This document shows positions 57,561 through 64,000 of a DNA stretch of 64,000 bases, one piece after another (positions within the stretch are counted from its first letter, which is position 1; each line of letters starts with the position of its first letter). Under the pieces are notes generated by a model, which was not told where the DNA came from, did not search any database, and saw only the letters and a program-made list of their open reading frames with translations. The DNA lies in NCBI GenBank assembly GCA_025266875.1, contig JALLLT010000008.1, positions 372,001-436,000 on the forward strand, given 5' to 3'. Source of the DNA: Fennellomyces sp. T-0311 (lineage: Eukaryota; Mucoromycota; Mucoromycetes; Mucorales; Lichtheimiaceae). The translations under genes were made by a program, and so were the position numbers.

Positions 57561-58777
57561 TTAAGGTGTCATTTCGTCAGCTGACCAAGAAAGCTCTTCA
57601 TCCCGCCCATCTTCGATAATCATGTTATGCATGTTAATACATGCCGTCATGATATCAGACGAGTCAGATATACGCCAAGGCCTAGTTGGTTGCGTGACAA
57701 TTGCGGAATGAGACTGCAGTACACCAAATGCACGTTCGACATCCTTGCGTGCAGCTTCGTGCGCTTTCGCAAACGTCTGTATAGTTGTAAAAGTAATCAA
57801 TTAAATAATCTCAAACTACTAAAAGAGACCCCAACCCCACTCTTACTCACTTCGTTTTTACTGCCTTGCGGGACCGGAATACTGTGGACAAATACTACCC
57901 AGTTTGGAAAATTGCCATCCACAAGGTAATATCCCATATCATATTCCTTGTTGCCAACGCGGAAGTTCACCGGTGGTGCCTGCCCCTCAGCCTGTTGGCT
58001 CAAGAGATGGGATCGATGTAGTATATTGATGTCGTTTAATGATCCCGGAAGGTCGAACAACGCATGCCAAATCCAAAGGTCGTAGGAAGCAACGGCTTCG
58101 AGAATAACCGTTGGCTTCTTCTCTTTGCCTTTGTACTGACCAGCCCATGCGATTGGACAGTTTTTCCACTCCCAATGCATGCAGTCCAGGGAACCGATCA
58201 TCCCAGGAAATCCGCGAAGTTCGCCCACAGCAAGCAGTCGTTTAAGATCCGTCGAGGTTGGCCGGCGAAGGTATTCTTCTTCGAAAACAGCGATAACAGC
58301 CTTGCAGAATCGCTGCAAGCACTCCAGCGCAGTACTTTCTCCAATCCGAAGATATTCGTCCAGAGCATCTGCACTGATGCCATATGCTAGCTGTCGCAAA
58401 GCTGCCGTCATTTTTTGATGTGGAGAATGACCAAGTTTGCCTGCTGCATCACGCTTCATACGAAAGTAGTCATCCTTTTCAACGACAGCATCTATTATTC
58501 GCAAAAAGAGGTCTTTGCGCATTCGGAACCGGCGACGGAATATATCAGAATTGTATAACGGGTGGTAACCAAAGTAATCTCTCATCAGGTTGCCGTGACC
58601 TTGAGTAACCATCATAGGTACAATTTTTTGGCCGTGGCCTCCATGCTGTGATGCTTTGTCGAGCCTCGATCGGCCAAGGTACTCGCCATTGTCGTCCCCC
58701 TCTTCTTGCACCGTAGGCATCAGAACGTCGTCAAGGTTGGAGAGATCAAAGTGTTCGAAAAAGTCAACGTAATCCAT
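57561..58777 (-). CDS. PIF/Harbinger-type transposase
   Basis: Two exons (58777-57851 and 57776-57561) join in phase to 380 residues from MDYVDFFEHF. An N-terminal helical domain (FRMRKDLFLRIIDAVVEKDD; GISADALDEYLRIGESTALE) precedes a DDE nuclease of the DDE_4/Harbinger group: MIGSLDCMHWEW (Asp198), DLPGSLNDINIL, YYLVDGNFPNW (Asp287), and KDVERAFGVLQ (Glu323), spacing D-x35-E. All three catalytic residues are present and no stop is seen, so the enzyme may be functional. It cuts and pastes elements with TWA-type target sites (family knowledge). A longer start upstream is possible but lacks conserved sequence. Confidence 0.88.
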
Positions 58778-59122
58778 ACTGGCGAAAGGTTTATAAAAAG
58801 GAATACTGTGAAGAAATGAAGCGGCTTCAACATTTTTTAGACAAACAATATCCCAATACTTATATACAAACAGCATTCGTGAGTTTAGCAATAAACAACC
58901 CCTTAGACAACACAGGTAACGTAATTTAATCCGTATAGACAAGACTCATTTAACTCATAAAGTAGCTGCAATTCCGCTGAAAGTGTTTCTCCCTTTTAGC
59001 CAAAACTAAAACTGGCGCTCAACAAATTAGCAAGTCCGCTGCAGAAGCTCTTAACAGGCATGAAAGTTTATCTGTTCAATTGTTTGGCATAATTATTTCT
59101 GAGATATTAAAGGAGAAGCAAG
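58778..59122. other. Spacer upstream of the Harbinger transposase
   Basis: 345 bases. The element's 5' end and promoter should lie here, but I cannot define a terminal inverted repeat. Confidence 0.35.
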
Positions 59123-59372
59123 TGTGCTGAACCACTACATGTATACACTCAACGGAGATCCGTCAAACATCTATTCTTGCACATTCCACTAGATGAACAC
59201 TCTAGAAGAGCATTGATGACTAAGATCCAAACGGAATTCCCCTACACCAGTTTCAAGGACATGCACCTATCACGGATTACACGGAGTCGTTATCATCCTT
59301 TGTCGGTAAAACGTAGCATGAACACGCAATACGATATCCCCTCGACCAAGTATCTTTTACGGAAGTAACATT
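59123..59372 (+). mobile_element. Family C LTR fragment, copy 2
   Basis: TGTGCTGAACCACTACATG onward matches the first two thirds of the LTR at 46320-46720 (CATGCACCTATCACGGATTACACGG and CTCGACCAAGTATC blocks), with many substitutions. The 3' part with the TATA box is missing. Confidence 0.7.
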
Positions 59373-60442
59373 AGTTACCAATAATTTGCGTGAATGTAAT
59401 ATGCGCTTGACAACTATTAACAAATGAAAGTACTTTTCGAAAATGGTCATCACATACGGGACAGATCAATGAAATATACGAAATTCACCAAGATTCACCG
59501 AAAAAGACTCTATCAACTGCGGTTTCACCCCGCCCCTCTACCACTTCCGCGCAGTAGGCGGTATTTGAGATATCAAGCGTTAAACTATCTGACATGATAT
59601 GCTCTTAAGTTTCCTGTCCATCAGTCCAAACCTAAATTTCTCATCCGAGTATTCGACATGAAGCATATCCCTTGATCAATTGTATAAAAACATCACTAGG
59701 CGCTATCATACACTTGAAGTCAGCCCGTTGGTATAATCTATAGGAGTGATGAAGTGTACGAACGAATAGACCAGGGTAAACACACAGGTGCCCTGAAGAA
59801 GGATAGCATACTGCCGTAGCATATGGTGCATTTCACCTTGACTCGCCAAAACTTTAATTTCTTTCAATTTCTTGAATTCAACTCCGCTTCTATATATGGC
59901 TTACAGTATGATAAGCTGGCATTAGCAGTTAGTGTTCAGGTGCAAAAGCGAAGGCTGTCTGTACTTTCAAATGATTGGTTACTTACTGTGCACGTGCCGT
60001 CTGCATCGGGATTTAAATGCATACTGTGCCTGTACCACCATTTCAATTTCTTACCTTCCCCTGCTAAAATCGGTCTGAAGTCTCCCCAACCGACCAACTT
60101 TGACGGCTTATAACTTCTTCCCAAAACATTTTTACCAAATTCTAATCCATAATAATTACTCTAAATAGCTCCTAAAAACAATGTTATGGATTTTTTTTAA
60201 TGTTAAGTTTTTTTTGGTGGTTCTGAAAACTCTCAAAGTTGGACAAAATTATTGGCGGGTCAAGGTGAAATGCACCATAGATACGGAAAGTAAGTCTAAT
60301 TCAAAAGGATCACGTAATAATCATGCTAGGGTATTGGTATCATCAAACACATCTGCTACGATCAAATATGCATCGATCAAGACAGCCACAATGCTAAAGT
60401 AAGCAAAATACACACCATATTTACGAGAATACTATCTCCATT
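59373..60442. other. Spacer without recognised genes
   Basis: No supportable gene. Near 59484-59506 a TTCACCAAGATTCACC word resembles one end of the MITE family, but no CACTG terminus is visible. Confidence 0.4.
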
Positions 60443-61479
60443 TTGGCCCACCTACCCGAGCTTGAAGTCACTTCTATCGATGGCACCAAGGAGCATGGTC
60501 ATGGCTATTCGAACATCGATGTGATTCTAAACAGTCAGTGGAGCGATCAAATGTGGACGCTCGATGAAGAATACATGTCCAGAACTATACTATTTGTTGA
60601 CCGTGATGCTTATCTCTGGCTAAATTACGCCGAGATGTATGATATTTCCAAAGTCACCGCGTTCATCAAAAATGTTCAACAACGCGAGCAAACAAATGGA
60701 AGGCAAGTGCTGCATTGTGGTATACACAGCAGTGAGGCAGCAACACAGAGTAAGATCGACTACTTGCATTGTAAATATATATCCAGAACTCAAGGACGGT
60801 ATTACCTTTCATAACTACCATAAATTGGTGCCTAATTTGGTGTTTCAGTCTTATATTCTCCTGGAGCACAGAAGGAACGTACAACATTGCTAGTCGGTAC
60901 ACCTAATGCAGGTGCTGACGACGAGATGCTTAAGATTAAACGAAAAGAAACCGGCATATTGCCGTCGTGGTCAGGAGTGAATAGCTATCGTAACGGCATG
61001 TTCGACGATCAAAGCACTAAAAATTCGTTTTGCTGCACTATCTATGGAGACTGGAGGCATTTAATACCTGAGTATATCCTCATCTATATGTATACAAGGC
61101 CACTCATGGATATACATATAGAAAGCCTTGAACGCACATGGTATGTAGTAAATTATGTCATGTAGAGGATCGAATCTCACAATTAATTTGCGCGTGCGGT
61201 AGGCTGGATATCGCTGTAGACAAAACCGGGTTCCTGATCTTTGTTATCTCTATAAGAGAAGCGCCGGAACGCGACAGGCCCAACTCTTTTCTATTAGATT
61301 ACGAACTCAACGTAACGCACGTCTTGTCCTTGAAAGTAGATAGGTATAAAAACGCTAGTGTTAGTACTCTATCAAGACCAACAAATATAGGTAGGCTTTT
61401 GTCACTTACTGGAGACTCATCTAGAAGTGCCATTTTTGCCGGTCTAGAGCCTGAGATACGCAACAAATCGATATATTGA
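60443..61479 (+). pseudogene. Possible HET-like (heterokaryon incompatibility) protein relic
   Basis: 60470-60770 reads WSDQMWTLDEEYMSRTILFV followed by FIKNVQQREQTNGRQ, resembling the W-[ST]-x-R-x-W-T-x-x-E segment of fungal HET-type proteins. A further block near 60950-60990 gives GILPSWSGVNSYRNGMF, and 61140-61479 gives another open stretch. The pieces lie in different frames and no ATG-opened full domain is present. I consider it a decayed member of a fungal HET-like family, but this rests on pattern memory only. Confidence 0.35.
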
Positions 61480-64000
61480 AGCTACTGGTACCATCCAGCA
61501 CTTAAAAACAAAGAGTAATATTAAAGACTGGTTGGTTTATGTTTCTTCTTCTGGGAATATAATTTTGACTTTATGGTACAGCTAAACAGACTTTTCATGC
61601 TTGCTTGCACTAAAGCAAAGGATATTGTCAAAGCTATTTAACCATTCATTAATACATAGTACTCACGATCAGTTCTTATATAGTAAGACAAATTTATATT
61701 ATCATTTATTATGTCTCCGCAGTGTAGCAAGTTAACTTTGGGTAGATAGTTCGTAGGCACACGTAACAAGTTTCATAAGGACATAAAGATTTCCTTTTGA
61801 CTGCTATAGGCTGATACAATGAAGTGTAGATCTTGTTAAGGAGACGGTGGCTTCGAATGCGAGTATAGAATGTCGGGATGGTCACTGGTCACCATGAAGG
61901 ACGGCGACAAGACGGCACTTATATATTTTGACTTTGTGCTGCATATTCACACTCGTCTTTCTTTCTCCCCCCCATCAATTGCAGGTGCCAGCGTTATTCG
62001 CGGGTACCAGCAAATTTTCATCTAAATGTACAATATGACTTCTTGGATCCTGTCGCGTCGCTTAAGCAATAAAATACCGCAACTCTGATCTATTGCATCC
62101 ATTCGAATGCGACTGCGTTTGGCCAGCACAGCAACGTGCAACTGCACTCCCGTCGCTTGACCTGAATAGGTTTTACTGTCCCTGTCGTTCTCATATTCAG
62201 AAGCTCACCGGCTGGTTTTATGATCTGCAAATGCTGAACTTGTCCCGCATCTATTGAAAGCAACACAACAAGGAATGAATGTACCGGACATATGCTTGCA
62301 TTGACATGTATAAATAGGCCATCGATCGATAGGCAAAATCATTGGTTGCGCCAGTATCTCATGCTTTGTCAAATGATGATTGATTTTCGCCTTGATCAAA
62401 GGTAAAGGTGCCTCCACCCTCTACTTGGCACACATTATATGTGCAATTCGTGACAGATAACTTCTGATGACTAAATACGGAATACGGCGAGACTTTGTAA
62501 GTAATGTAATCTATCTTTCCATAGCTGTTAGTACACGTAAATTCGCCATCTTGTATACTTATCAGTTATTAAATTCATGCGTACTTTCAAACTTATTCTT
62601 TGTTAATATATAAAAATTCATTGTTACAGACAAGTATTTACTCTTTTATAAGTTTGATACTGGACCCACAGCCCAGCGCCCTTTGACTATCCAGCCAATA
62701 AAGTTATAGCTTGTACCTTAGATGATGCACATCCTCAACTCACAATGACGAATATATCTGATTCAAATGTCGAAAAGAGCATATGAGGTATTTAAATAAG
62801 GAAAAGAGAGCAGAATCCAATCTGGAGATGCCGTTTTTCTTGTCACGAGAAGCATTGAATGAACCTTTGACTACTATAAGCATACAGCATACAAAGAGCC
62901 TTTTAAGTTTATCTTTCTTTTCCTTTGGTGAGATACATCAATGTTGATTATACTTAGTAATATGTTACCATAGCAAAATTTAGGTACGATTTTTCGCTTG
63001 TCATGGGAGTCAAAAATAAGAGGAGATGAGGTAGTGGCAGACATGGAATAAGGAAGGTGAAAAAAGAGATGTTGAAGCGGATGCCTTCGTTGCTGGAAGA
63101 TGCATAGGTGTTCAGAAGGTGAAAACTTGTAGTGTGCCAACAAATAACATTTCGCTTGGTGGATCGATAGATTTCTTGAATATTAGCATGTTTTGAATAT
63201 TCACATGCTTTGATTAGACATGTGAACCATATGTGATGGTATAAGCAGCTTATACGTGTGCGCGTTCGTAAAAGTTGATGTGTTCTGTCCGATAAAAAAG
63301 TACAGGTTCCGCGTAATTAAAAGTACAGCGCCGAGTAATATGATCGATTAAGATCGGCGTCCATTTAATGTATCCTTGAGCAAAATGTTTGGTGACGTTA
63401 AAGTCATCGTAAATACATATGGACTTCTCTGCAGCCTACCTTGCTTCTTGTCTGCCGGATATTTGATACAGCCTTGTTCTTGTCCGTGATACTGAACTTG
63501 CCCATTACTTTGCATGCCATCGTGTGCCATTGATCGTTCGAAGGACTGTACATGTCGTTCTTCAACCACACTAGGTGAATGCCACTGAAACATTCGGGTA
63601 GTAGGTGTCTCCAATGTTAATTAGTAGATAAACCGTAACTTCCCAGTTCTTGTTCAAATGCGTACATAAATGTAACCGGCAAGAGGTATCCAAGAAGAGC
63701 AGTGTGATCCCGGGGTAGACGATCTGTGCTTCAGGGTATTATATTATAAGGTATAAAGTGTGCAAGAAAATGTGATCCTTCGCACTAGGATGCCCACTTT
63801 TATATACTGTACAAACTCGATGTTTGCTTGCAGAGATCATTATCATAGATTTGATCGCTACAGTTACTATCATTGGTTATAGCGTTTCTCTATTGGGATT
63901 TTCTTTTGGTTCTTTGTGTAAAGAGTACAATGAGCTTACGGATTGATATACATGTAGGAGACCCACGCGACTCGGTACACCGGCGTTTTTGCTTCGAGTT
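61480..64000. other. Gene-poor window end
   Basis: 2.5 kb of AT-rich sequence with only short frames lacking recognisable domains. No RNA genes or repeats shared with the rest of the window were found. Confidence 0.4.

Noticed and set aside
1..64000. CRISPR arrays, operons or bacterial-type gene clusters
   Set aside because: Spliceosomal introns and eukaryotic genes throughout; no regularly spaced direct repeats of CRISPR type.

Overview
The window looks like nuclear DNA of an early-diverging filamentous fungus, most probably Mucoromycota (Mucorales). The support is short introns of about 50-90 bases with GTRNGT/YAG borders, pyrimidine-rich leaders before start codons, a Rrp5/Vps28/14-3-3/Fan1 housekeeping set of fungal type, a WRKY/GCM1-like factor, decayed F-box/LRR and HET-like genes, and Ty3, Tc1 and Harbinger transposons. 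I cannot name the genus from sequence alone.

Layout. 1-9.7 kb is gene-poor: a decayed F-box/LRR gene carrying a small inverted-repeat transposon, then an alpha/beta-hydrolase gene with one apparent frameshift. 9.7-26.1 kb is a compact block: a cytochrome P450, a rhodanese plus dual-specificity phosphatase, a 14-3-3 protein, the ESCRT-I subunit Vps28, the ribosome-assembly factor Rrp5, the WRKY/GCM1-like protein and the nuclease Fan1. 26-46 kb is accessory: a P450 relic, two more broken F-box/LRR genes, an enoyl-CoA hydratase with a decayed tandem copy, a second intact P450, an LRR protein, a Ccc1/VIT1 metal transporter and an unrecognised helical protein. 46-59.4 kb is a nested transposon nest: a tRNA-Leu, solo LTRs of two families, a long inverted repeat that hosts a young intact Ty3 chromovirus and an interleaved foldback element, a Tc1 relic split by a solo LTR, and a Harbinger transposase with intact DDE residues. 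59.4-64 kb is mostly featureless except for a possible HET-like relic.

The housekeeping genes do not form a pathway: they cover ribosome assembly, membrane trafficking, signalling and DNA repair, and sit close together on the minus strand. The accessory genes show birth and death: three broken F-box/LRR loci, one dead and two live P450s, and a live/dead hydratase pair. The most novel observation is a MITE family with CACTG ends inserted in two F-box/LRR genes in opposite orientations. In one of them the element carries in-frame splice sites, so removing it as an intron would restore the reading frame, as described for introner elements.
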